Positions 1 to 10,774 of a DNA stretch of 64,000 bases are shown here, one piece after another. Position 1 is the stretch's first letter; each line of letters starts with the position of its first letter. The translations under genes were made by a program, and so were the position numbers. This DNA comes from Sipunculus nudus. Its lineage: Eukaryota > Annelida > Sipuncula > Golfingiida > Sipunculidae. The stretch is from NCBI GenBank assembly GCA_026874595.1, contig CM049306.1, positions 82,360,142 through 82,424,141 on the forward strand, read 5' to 3'. The notes beneath the pieces are model-generated. The model was not told the DNA's origin and did not search any database. It was given only the letters and a program-made list of their open reading frames with translations.

Positions 1-1278
1 CTCAGAGACTGTTGTTTTTTCCGTTATCTCATGCCTATCCAGCAATCATTTCCTGCTTATAGTATGCCCTGGTAGACAAATTAGTTGACGCTTTCCATTA
101 AAATTCGTTTAGTGCACAGTCTAGACGCCTTGAATATTATTCATGTAACAACTCATCCTTATCTAAAAGCCAGTCACTATTCATTTATGAAAATACAAGC
201 AAGTTGGTTGGACAACGGTTTGAACGTTGCGTGCATCATACATGGTTTGTTTTTGTACGCCCGGGCGTTTAACTTCCCATCGGCTTCCGTGAAATAAACG
301 CAGCTAAAATGGTCTTTGTGTGCGCTATATTGGGACTAAGGCCACTTCCACATACTGATATCATCCATCATTTGGCGAGTTTGCCTTTCAAACTGTGGAT
401 CCATATGACCGTACTGGCGTAGCTATGAACTATCATGCTTGGCTTTCTTTGCAATGCTAGCGGTCCCGGTGTCAGTGTTAAACGTCTTTTTGTTGATGGG
501 ATCTAGCTGGTGAAATAATTTCAGATTGCACCTCCGTTTTATATAATATGCCCAGGGACCTGATTTTATGTATACTGCTGGGGTGTTACTGTGTCAACAT
601 GAATTTGAAATTGAATAGAAGCTGTCAGAAGCACTTGACGGTGCGGTAAACAGGGGCTGGCTTAGTGAGGACCGTGGACGGAGTGTGAATAAAAAAAATA
701 ATCAAGTACTTTTCTTTAAGATTTCAGATATAGTCTGCTCGCCTCACCCGAATGCGACCCGCGAGGACTAGATTAACAAGTGATCTAACAGGGGTCGTGA
801 AAACACGCTGAAATATCCCAGGAAGGCCCACAGCATTTGGTGGACAACAGAGTGGCGTGCCAGGAAAATTATTGTAAGCCGTATGCGAAAAGTGCTGCTT
901 CTCCAGCTCCCAAATTGGATTAATACTTGAGTAATGCAGGCGGCTATTATATCCCGGCGATAGTCCTGGCGTTCCGCAGTCACGGAAACTCTGGACCAAA
1001 TGACGGGTTAGTAGCATTAAATGAGATTCGCCTGCTGGCGGGCAAACACTCTGCAATACTAACGTTACCCAACTGACAAAGATCGAAACCGTCGTGGAAC
1101 CACGGGTGCGTCCAGTCTCTTGCGCCTTATGTGTGTGTAACCTCTTGCTGTTGACAAGGTGGGTGCATAAGATACTCAGAAAACATAGCAGTTCTTTTTT
1201 TTCAATTCATTAGTTTATTTTTTTGTGTTTTTGATATGTTAGCTTCTATTTATAATATATTGACATAGGAACTTAAAT
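1..1278. other. unique non-coding DNA with one GC-balanced block
   Basis: No gene is seen. Most of the stretch is AT-rich single-copy sequence. Positions 724-1056 stand out as more GC-balanced and less repetitive than the flanks, with a GGATTAA homeodomain-like word near 917. A 110-codon minus-strand frame covers this block, but its translation resembles no domain I know and has no supporting splice or promoter context. A conserved regulatory element is possible, but nothing here proves it. Confidence 0.3.
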
Positions 1279-1297
1279 TTATATATATATATATAAA

Positions 1298-1361
<64 letters not shown>
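1279..1361. repeat. (TA)n microsatellite, left half
   Basis: An almost pure TA dinucleotide run with a few interruptions (AAATA, GTA) near its left end. It stops exactly at the left end of the TTTCGCGA MITE, and a second TA run begins at that element's right end. The two tracts therefore look like one array split by the insertion. Confidence 0.95.
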
Positions 1362-1363
<2 letters not shown>

Positions 1364-1789
1364 GTGGTTGGCTTCATATTCGCGAGGCTGAATTTTCGCG
1401 ATTTTTTCATTTTTATTGTTTTGCGAGGGTTTCATTTTCGCGATCTCAGAACCTATATCAAATGTTTGGCAAAGCCACATACCTGTGTGTATTATAAAAT
1501 GAGAATAAGTCATGAGTTTGTGACATTTTCTTATATAATGATGGGCCCGCACACACAGCATAGGTGGTTTAGTTCAAATTTAAGGCTTAAATTTCCCTAT
1601 ACCTGCAAGGATGTAATTTATTAAAAAGTTCTCTCTGTTTTAACCTATTACCATACAAGTATTGATTACACTAAATAAGAAGGACATTCTCAATTGGCCG
1701 ATTATTCCCAAGGGATTCATTTTCGCGATTATTTCCCATTTGCGAATATCGCGAAATTAAAACCCTCGCGAACAAAAAGGCAATCACAG
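1362..1789. mobile_element. TTTCGCGA-type MITE inserted in a TA array
   Basis: About 428 bp flanked by TA on both sides. The left end reads ATGTGGTTGGC and the reverse complement of the right end reads CTGTGATTGCC. Inside, both ends carry TTCGCGAGG followed by AATTTTCGCGAT or AATTTCGCGAT in inverted orientation (around 1379-1402 and 1748-1773). A further TTTTGCGAGGGTTTCATTTT copy lies near 1420. The roughly 45-bp imperfect TIRs, the TA flanks and the lack of coding capacity suit a Tc1/mariner-like non-autonomous element. Superfamily is an inference from the TA flank. Short frames in this interval on both strands are artefacts of the repeat. Confidence 0.65.
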
Positions 1790-1846
1790 TATATATATAT
1801 ATATATATTTCTATATATAATTATATATATATATATTGTGTGTGTG
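1790..1846. repeat. (TA)n then (TG)n microsatellite, right half
   Basis: An interrupted TA run ending in a short TGTGTGTGTG tract. It is the right-hand continuation of the TA array split by the MITE. Confidence 0.9.
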
Positions 1847-2840
1847 TTTTCTCTTATTCACTTTATTATCCTTCTTAGGCAATATTACCAAGCCCTGGAC
1901 ATAACATTTCACATCTTAATATTAAATTGGTTTTGTCCAGAGACGACAAAAACATCCACCATAGAGTTGCTATATAATCATATCTTACAGAACATAAAAA
2001 AGTACTTGTTTTGATATATGTTATGCTGAACATCTCCTCTTATAACATGATATACCCGGCAACCTCCGGCTTTTCTGACGCCTGAGTCGTTGAGTTGTTA
2101 ACACCTGGACGTGAGGTTGCATGTCTGATAAGGTACAAAAGCTGGGCTGTGTGATCTTTGGGGAAACAGCTCTAACGGTTCAAACGCCCACGAGTTTTAG
2201 ATCAATACCGACTTTACTTCTGGTTGACACCTGAGATTACCATACCAAGCCCTCACAGTGCAATGAATAGGATCTAGCGGCGACCGACACTCACATGACC
2301 GGAAAGGTCATTGCGCAAGCCCAGTGTTTTCCGCAAACAGTCACAGAATAAGCTTGTTTGGATAAGCGTAGGAGATTCTGGAAAGGCTGTTGTTCTCAAA
2401 GGAGGTGTTATTTAGTATATTTTTGGCACACTAATTCAGTGACTAAGTCAACTTTTTATATAATAACAACACACATGCCAATGTATTGTTAAACAAACAC
2501 ACGTATCTGTAAATATGAACGTGTGTGACAGCAACTGTGGAGCTAATAAAAAAATTGTGTCAGTTAGTCTAGTAACCTGTGTATGTGTGTATGTGTCTCA
2601 CCGTTACAACTTGGTCGTTACCTATTATAAAATAAAAGTCAAATAAAAGACGTTTTTTGCTTAGTCTTTTATCATATCTCTGATAACAAAAAAGAATAAT
2701 TTATCTGGATAGGATGACATCTTTAGATGTACAAATATAGTCATTCGCGAACAATTTTGCTAAAAATGCAACCGATTTAATCGATTACAAAAGAAAAGAC
2801 CAATCGATTTAATATCCATACAATAGATTAATTAGCATAC

Positions 2841-2877
<37 letters not shown>

Positions 2878-3000
2878 ATTCATTCGATTATGGGTAGTCC
2901 TTTGAAGGAAATGCAGTTATTCAGGGATCCCTTTTTTTCTTTTTAAGTTTAATTAGTAGAGTTCTATAAAAGTCTGATGAGAAATCGTAACATTGTTTGT
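1847..3000. other. unique AT-rich DNA with a small (TA)n
   Basis: No gene is seen. A pure TA run occupies 2843-2872. Nothing else is recognisable; the block at about 2200-2410 is a little richer in GC. Confidence 0.5.
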
Positions 3001-3004
3001 ATAT

Positions 3005-3817
3005 TGTTACGGAACCTAATATATCACGATCAGATCACGTATGCGTGATGAACACAAATTTTGTAATGGAGCAAAAAAATCAGATTTGTGTAACACTAGG
3101 CAGCGTGAAATGTCTAGGGGAATGAATAAAGAAGTGTTTTTTTGTTAACAAATAACTATAATTTATTCTTAAAACGACGCAAACTTTACAGTACACTAAA
3201 TCAATACAATTACACAGTACAATAACAGTATGACATCAAATCAATATAACCACACAGCCTAATAAACAAAGTGCACAGTACCCGGATACCATCACCGCCA
3301 CAGCGACAAGTACCTAAAATGTATACTCTCGGAGAATAACAGTCCAATGTAAACCTTTTGTAACAATCCAGAAAGTAAACTTGAGGCAGGCAGCATTAAA
3401 TTGTATAGAATTAGTAATAGTAGAATCCCTGAAATTACTAGATAATCGGATAGGTCCCACACGTCTGCGTTCGCTGGAATATTCTTTAACCTCTCTCCGG
3501 GCACTAAAACACAGCCCCCTATTTATAACTTATTGCCCCAAGCCGAGAATTTTCCACTTCTCGCACAGTCTACAGGATCTAACATAAAACACAGTAAACA
3601 CGCGTTACAGGAATCATCTAGAAGAACATCGCTGTGTCTCTACATACCAGGGTCCACACGTGACTCACGACGCGGCTCGGTCAGCGAGAAAGCCCCAAGC
3701 TAGCATGACAACGAGAGTTCAACCAGTACGGATGAAACTGAGAATGTAACAAGCGGCCCGGCGAGGGCGCTACAACACGAATTTTAGTGTCGCACAATAA
3801 AAAGAGAACCTGTAACA
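3005..3817 (+). mobile_element. probable solo LTR of a retrotransposon
   Basis: The 813-bp segment begins TGTTACGG and ends CCTGTAACA, so it has the TG...CA termini and short inverted ends usual for LTRs. The four bases on each side are ATAT, consistent with a target-site duplication, though weak evidence in AT-rich DNA. A TATA-like CTATTTATAA lies near 3519 and an AATAAA about 20 bases before the right end, giving the order promoter then polyadenylation signal on the plus strand. No primer-binding site, polypurine tract or gag-pol frame lies beside it, so a solo LTR is favoured. Ty3/Gypsy is plausible from the terminal sequence but unproven. Confidence 0.45.
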
Positions 3818-6472
3818 ATATTAAACACAGAAATGCTGCTAATCTTTACTCAAGATTGACAGAATTGATGACTGCACTAATTAACCCATAGCATAACAGC
3901 GTTCAATTTCACAGCAGCCAAGCCAGAGCGATGGTATGGTAAACGCAAACCGACTAATCTACACATTGAATTCATCATGAGAGGTCTAAATGGCACCCTT
4001 GTGAACACCAATCTGTGCCCAGTCTCCCAAAGATACGAAGCTAGCTTATGTTTTAAAATCGATAAGAGAAACAGAAATTACAAGGTTTTATAAATGCAAA
4101 TCTACTTACAACATTTAACATTCCCCGAGGCGATACAACATTGGGCTGCACAATTAGTTTTCTAATTTCGCCAGAAGGAATGTAATGATAGTTTATTATA
4201 CTTTCAATTAATTCCTTGGTTATATTGCATTTATAAGAAGTACTGTTGCTTAATGGACTTGAATAAATTAAAGCAAGAAGTAATCTATTTCTCGGAGTTT
4301 CAAGATTGCATCGTTTCACCAGAATATAATCTTGTAATTAGATACAGAAATGTAAAAGTTTTAATGTGAAGGTCCTTTAATTATTCATATTGGAGAAAGC
4401 CGTTTCCAAAATCTATTTAAGAATTTTAATTAAGCAGAGATAAAATTAGATAAGTATGTCATACACGTGTAATACCATTAAGGATAAGAAGTTTGATTAC
4501 ATAAAATCACAAGCAAGTGTTTCTATATGTGCGGCTAGGGTGACCTTTAACCCTTCGCTTACATATAAGCATTAGTCTGACATGCCAGCATAGCTTTGCC
4601 CACATTTATCAAAATTCAATACAGGCTGGATGACGGCGGGGCCATTCGTATGTTATCAATCTGTCACTGGAGCAAAACAATTCTACTGTGCTGTTCATTC
4701 GCCAATTATTAAAATTACATGCATATATTTCATTCATGAAACATGTTGATGGAGTTCTGTGAACCTTGGGTCCTGCAGACACAGCATTGCGTCAAAAATA
4801 GGTTGTACCAGACCTAAGAACATGTCCTCTTTTCCATGTTTACAGCATCAGCACGCGTCAATGGTATTTTTTTTATCTTTTCCTCTTGTTCCTAAAGAAT
4901 GAGTACTGAGTCATGTTTTCTTTAATCCTCAATATTGTGTTTCGGGTTATGTTCACCGTGTCATGTCGGATTGTATTATTGCATATATTGTGTTATTTCA
5001 GTGACGTAGTTATCTCAATGTGGCATGTAATAATATTTTTAAACTTCTTATTAAATATTGCTCAAACATACATGTTAATGCGCTGTTTTCTTTTTAAATT
5101 GTAAACATTTACACGTTTTCATGAGAAATTTAAAGAAAATCAATGTATTTTATTTATATCAATGCCTGAGCACACCAGACAGAAAAGAATAAGAAATATA
5201 CTTATTCGCAAACATGCAACATATTTATATTAAATTTAGAAAAAAGGGTAAACATTTATGTATTGAAATGCTGAAGAGGTCAAAGTTCGGGGTACATACG
5301 TTTGGATATTAGTATCATAAACTTTATTTGACCGTTAAGTTCCATAGTTAAAACATTAGACATTTTATGAATGTTGCATAAGAAACGGAGTCATTTTGTA
5401 GTGTAAAACCATCATCTATGAACAGAAACCAAATCTTAAGGAATCCATACAGAGATTTGATATAAGTCCACGGGTTTTCTCTTAATTAAGATATTCTTTG
5501 TGCAGACAAGGGAGAAGACCTTGCATTAAGTTATAATTAAACTTGAAGCCGTCAGTTATACTCGGGTAGGCAAGGGGCGAGGCAGATTAGGTTTGAGGTA
5601 TGGGTTCTTTGGCAAGGAAGCACGTTAGATGTACACAGATCTTGGACGAAGGAACAACAAGGGCCCAGGCTGAAGGGTCTGGTGATGACTGTTAAATTTC
5701 CAGCAGTCCTCTTGTCCTTGATTGAGATGTCTCGTGAGACAGTCCACTAAACAAGAAATTGATCGTAAGAAAGCTTCGCTAAGCTTCCCATAGAAGGGTG
5801 TTCAACCTTCCAAACTTGGGCTAGGTCGAGGGGTCCTTGACGTGCTTCATTCTTCAGTCAGTTCCTTTCCTGAGATAGCCTTCTTCTTTGCGCAGAGTTT
5901 GACAACGAAGACAGATGACCTCAGATTTGGTCATGAACCCACTGGGTCTCAAGAGAAAAAGTGACAGAATATTGCCTCTCGGGACCAATTAAATAGGCAC
6001 AACAACCCACGTTTACCAGAGTCAAAGCAAAAGAAAACATAGGCAAAATTGGTGGGAAAGAAATAAAGAGTGGACCGTGGTAGACAGAGAGAAAATTAAC
6101 AACTTATCATATCGCTTTTAAAGGGAGATGCTTATCAGACCGAAATACAGGGGGCACTTCTTCTCATGTCAATTAATGTTGAAATGGCTCAGGGGAGCTG
6201 ATATCTAACGATGTTATTGATCTACTAGGATCACACAAGAACTCCTGTATTCAGCGGCATTGGCGACAGCTTAAATGATCGTAATAATAACAAGAGGGAA
6301 AAAAGAGAGAAAAGGCAGCAGAGAATTCGTGACTCCCGTCTCCTTTTCAACCATGTTTTCACTAGTTTGTGTCTAAAATCTCCGAACGACAACTCTGATC
6401 AATATGCATCTTATGAAACTGTCAGATATATAATTCTTAATTAAGGAAGCTTCAAGGTTCCATCTCTTTTTT
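3818..6472. other. unique non-coding DNA
   Basis: About 2.6 kb of AT-rich sequence without a recognisable repeat or gene. Frames of up to 88 codons occur on both strands. They are short, hydrophobic or stop-limited, and look like chance openings. Confidence 0.5.
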
Positions 6473-7912
6473 AGCTCAGCTGACTGTAAGTCATCTGAGC
6501 TATAGCGATCACTCTTTGTCCGTCGTCCGTCCGGCCGTCCACCCATCCGGCCATCCAGCCGTCTGTCCGTTAACAAGGCACAAATCGTAAACACTAGACC
6601 TGGAATCTTCTAACTTTACATCCAGAGAGGTCCATGAAAAATCTCCTTGGAAACCTGGGATTAGGTCTCAGTTACCCATATTCTTTGAGCTATGGGGCTC
6701 CGAAGTACCCCCCAGAATAATGAAAAAATTGATAAAAAAGCTCTAGTATCTGAACAACTAATGCATTGATCACTATAATTCTTTGCATGAATATTGATCA
6801 TGGAGTGTTTCATCAGTTTCTGTAGACTGGTGGCGCCACCTGTACTTTTCGATTTTTTTTACGATTTTTTTCTCTATTTTGAGACCTTAAAAGATTCCAT
6901 CATCTGTTAACAAGGCACAAATCGTAAACGCTGGACCTGGAATCTTCTCACTTTACATCCTGTTAGGTCCATGAAAAGTCTCCTTGAAACCTCAAATTAG
7001 GTCTCTGGTACCCATATTTTTTCAAGCTATGGGGCTCCGAAGTACCCCTCAGAATAATGAAAAATTTGATACAAAAGCTCAAGTATCTGAACAACTAATG
7101 CATTGATCACTATGATTCTTTGCATGGACATTAATCATGGAGTTTTTCATCAGTTTATGCAGACTGGTGGTGCCACCTGTATTTTTTTATATTTTACTAT
7201 TTTTTATCTATTTTTGAAACTTTAAAAGATGTGGTCATCTATTAACAGGGCTCAAATCGTAACAACTAGACATAGAATCTTCGCTCTTTACCTCCAGAGA
7301 GGTACATGAAAAGTCTCCATGGAACCTGAAATTATGTCTCTGTTACCTTCTCTGAGCTATTGAGCTTATAAGCACCCCCAATCATAATTAAAAATTTGAT
7401 ACCAAAGCAGGGCACAAATCATAAACATTGGACCTGGAATCTTATAACCTAAAATCCAGGGAGGTCTATGAAAATCTCCTTGGAAACGTGTATTTAGATC
7501 TCTGTTACCCATATTTTCTGAGCTATCGGGCTTATGAATATATGCACCCCTCAGAATAATTGAAAATTTGATACCAAAGTAGGGCACAAACCATAACCTT
7601 TGGGCCAAAAATTTTCTTGCTTGACATCCTGAGATTTCCTCAAAAGGACCCTAAAATTGGGTCACAGTGAACAGAGTTTTGGGGTATGTTTGAGCACCCT
7701 AGAAATAATGCAAATACATACAAATTGCCAGATTCCTCATGAAAGGCCGGTAGGTTTGTCATCAGATTTGTTGTGCTTATTGATCTTGATGAATTTAAGC
7801 TAATATGCATGAACAGTGATGCCACCTACATTACCTTAATTAGTTGTCTGTGCAAGGGCATATTGTCAACATGTCAGTCGGCTGAGCGTCATGACCCACG
7901 GGTCACTTGTTC
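6473..7912. mobile_element. ~1.4 kb non-autonomous repeat with internal tandem units
   Basis: The left end is a near-perfect palindrome at 6473-6501 (arms AGCTCAG and CTGAGCT, inner arms TGACT and AGTCA). It is followed by TATAGCGATCAC and a run of TGTCCGTC-like words. Inside are five repeats starting with a CAAGGCACAAATCGTAAAC-like sequence near 6573, 6910, 7247, 7408 and 7581. The first two periods are about 337 bp and the later units are truncated to about 163 and 173 bp. The units share 'ctggaatctt', 'ggtccatgaaaa' and 'agctatggggct'. The right end carries a TGACCC/GGGTCA hairpin near 7890. No coding capacity is seen. Similar ends occur, from memory, in repeats of bivalve genomes. Confidence 0.6.
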
Positions 7913-9330
7913 TTATGTCTAGGGCATCACTGCGGCTGTATGATTCATAGTCTGGTTTTCTTCTTTAAAAAAAAACTGAATTCCCATTAATCTTCCGGCC
8001 TTAATAATGTATGCATATTGCAAGAAATCTACAATTTAGAAAAAAAGTAATTTGAGCGCCTTTTTCCCCTTATAGACATATGGGGTATGTAGAAATGAAC
8101 ACAAATGATTGACTAGAAAGAATAATTTTTCATGTGCGTGTTTTGATATAAACATCTTTGCAAGCCACAGTATTTAAATAATCTTTCTGATACCTAAGAA
8201 ATAAGTTTATTCAGTCTGCTATAAATTAAAGATTTTTTATTAATGGGGTGCTCATTAAGGCGAGACTGTGCTCTCTTTGTGACACTGTTATTGCTTATTT
8301 TAACGACTTTTTGCAGAAGAGGCTGTATCGTAAAACTTCGATTCTATTTGGAAACACTGAATTTGTTTAGGGGAACATGCCTTCCAGTCGTAATCTTAAT
8401 CTTCTTAGCGACGCCGACAACATGCCATCGGCGAGACATGGTTATCGGAAGGAACATATGCAGGAGGAGACGGAAGACGATGCCTCCATTACGCCAAATA
8501 ACGGATTACACAAGACGGGGGAAGTGACAATAATGTGGGCATGAATCATTGAAGAAACCAGACTGGGGCTAACAGAGATTTCCCAGCGGTCTTCATGGCC
8601 TGCAAAAGCTGGTTAGGATCAGCAGGCAACATGGCCGATGTTCACTTCAGAGACGAATTCTGCCAATTTGAATCCATCTTAGTGTAGAACATGAAACGAC
8701 AGACATCCCACGTTAACAAGACACAGTTGATTGTATTTTAAAATGCAATTCAATATCGTCATAATTACTATGAGATCCTCTCCCGGCAGCAGTTTCTAAT
8801 CGACAACATCTTCTTGTAACAGTTTTATTATATACTTTTTTTAAATTGCCGTAGTGGTTTTCATGTAGGAGATTTTTTTAACATTCTATATAAACGGGAA
8901 CCTGCTCTTGAAGAAACAGCATTCTTTATCACGTACACATGGGAATCCTGCCCTGCGCTGACCGGTAATAGCCAAGCGGAAGACTTAATTCCAAACCAGT
9001 TTCCTCTAATATGTAATCCAATCTTCGGTGATGAACCACAGAGATATAAAAAAAGCCGAATCTGGTGCTGCAGTGGTGGCTCTCTTTGAATTTTCTGATA
9101 TTTTCTGCCGGAAATTGAAAAAAAGTTATAGCGTATTAAATTTTCATTATTTATCCAAAATGGAAAAAAAAAAGATATTGAATGAACGAAATATAATCAT
9201 ATCCATTTATCGGAGCACCTGTAAAAAGGCATGCAAAAATCGTACATTTATTATAGATACTTAAAATTGACTTTAAATGAAGGAAAGTTGGCCTAATATT
9301 TGTCAACATTTTTATTTCTTTATCAGCTAT
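7913..9330. other. unique non-coding DNA
   Basis: No gene is seen. The stretch 8520-8720 is more complex and GC-balanced than its surroundings and includes GACAATAATG and ATGAATCATTGAAG words. It is a weak candidate for a regulatory element. The 94-codon plus frame at 8243-8527 starts in an AT-rich run and turns into arginine-rich sequence with no known domain. Confidence 0.4.
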
Positions 9331-9334
9331 TGTT

Positions 9335-9700
9335 ACCCCCGCAAAGCGGCGGGGGTTATGTTTTTGGTGACGTTGGGTTGTCTGTGTTTGTGTTTGTCTG
9401 TTCTCAACGCAGTTTGATGAAATTTACAGGACAGCTCGGCAATGATACATGGAACAAGTGATTTATTGGGAATGATTTGGGGGTTTAACCATGGGTAAAT
9501 AACCTCTGAATAAGCTCTAGTTTTTTTATGGGGGTTTATAGCACCAGAGACACAGGGACGTAGCAGGTGATGTTATGTCCATATTTGGAGTACGAATCGT
9601 GACGTCACAGCGGATGTGCTATTTCCCTGAAAGATGTCAGTAAATTAACGTACAGCATGGGGGCTACGGTTGTTGTTTGTCGTTTTTATAGTCATGGGCC
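9335..9700. repeat. repeat headed by a CCCCCGC hairpin
   Basis: It begins with an 8-bp perfect inverted repeat, ACCCCCGC (9335-9342) and GCGGGGGT (9349-9356), around the loop AAAGCG. A TGTCTGTGTTTGTG-type stretch follows, then about 300 bp that includes a TGACGTCA palindrome at 9600-9607. This arrangement (a GC hairpin in AT-rich DNA followed by a TGTCTG-rich stretch) resembles a repeat I recall from marine invertebrate genomes. The right boundary is uncertain. Confidence 0.4.
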
Positions 9701-10093
9701 CTGTTGCAATATGAAAGTAAATTACTGAACCCCCCTTCCCAGACATTTGATACAGCCAGGCATAAAATATACTATATATACCATACATATAAATAAGTGA
9801 AACAAAGTAAGTGAAACATTTCATAATTTAAGTAAAATTACATAAATTTCAACATGACATGGTCACATTATCTTTTTAACGTCCTGTTAACTGGTGGTAA
9901 TGGGTTTCAAGTTGTAAATATTTGTTGTGTATGATAATATTGATATGCAAGAATCAATGAAATATTGTTTGCAGGTTGATCGCAATTCCCATGCATGTAA
10001 CTGATATTCCATTTATTGCACAACAGTTTATCTGGTTATTGTAACTGGTACATTACAAATGAACTTCTTAATATTTTATGAGAAAACGGTACA

Positions 10094-10439
10094 CATAAAG
10101 GCGTGTTTCCATGTGCGCGTTAATGCGTATGTGCGTGAAAATTAGGAGTGCATCTATGTACGCGTATATGCGTGTACTGACAGACATATATATTCATACA
10201 GTGGATCGAGCAGGCCATCCATAAAAAGATGATTTTAGTCATTTTTTTCTCCAAATTCCTCAGTTCACGCAGACCCTATGCGTGAAAATCACCCTTATGG
10301 CTATTTTCACGCATATACGCACATACACTGACGGACACATGGAAACACGCCAGTTACAAAATCATATGAGTGTTTTTTTTTGCGCATATAGGCATACACA
10401 TGTTCACACATATACGCCAAATGGGAACACCCCTTTATG
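10094..10439. mobile_element. TIR element with GTGTTTCCAT ends
   Basis: The outer ends match in inverted orientation: CATAAAGGCGTGTTTCCAT at 10094 and, as reverse complement, CATAAAGGGGTGTTCCCAT ending at 10439. A second inner right arm, CACATGGAAACACGCC (10336-10351), is an exact reverse complement of GGCGTGTTTCCATGTG (10100-10115). The arms extend inward through GTATGTGCGT...GTGAAAAT words. The element is about 346 bp, with subterminal repeats and no coding frame. It is a MITE of unknown superfamily. No target-site duplication could be fixed. Confidence 0.65.
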
Positions 10440-10635
10440 AGTTGCCTTTTTCACGTGCAGACATAGTCTGACAGTTATTCAAAAGTAAAACGAAACACTG
10501 TTTTGTTCAGGTTCTCACAGCTTCGCCTGGCCTTCGAGGGCTCATTATAGTTCTTAAGTAGTAACGTATTAGTCTGTAAATATATTCGACTGAGCTGCCT
10601 TGACGGAGGTCTGCGCTATCTGAGTGCATTTCTTT

Positions 10636-10653
10636 TTTTATTATTATTATATC

Positions 10654-10700
<47 letters not shown>

Positions 10701-10774
10701 TATTATTATTATTATTATTATTAGTAGTAGTAGTAGTAGTAGTAGTAGTATCTTTATTATTATTATAATAATAT
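10636..10774. repeat. compound trinucleotide microsatellite (TTA/TAA/TAG)
   Basis: A short TTA run, then a long ATA/TAA run, its inverted partner TTA, a TAG run of about nine units and a mixed TTA tail. The adjacent TAA and TTA blocks are reverse complements, so the tract can fold on itself. Confidence 0.95.
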
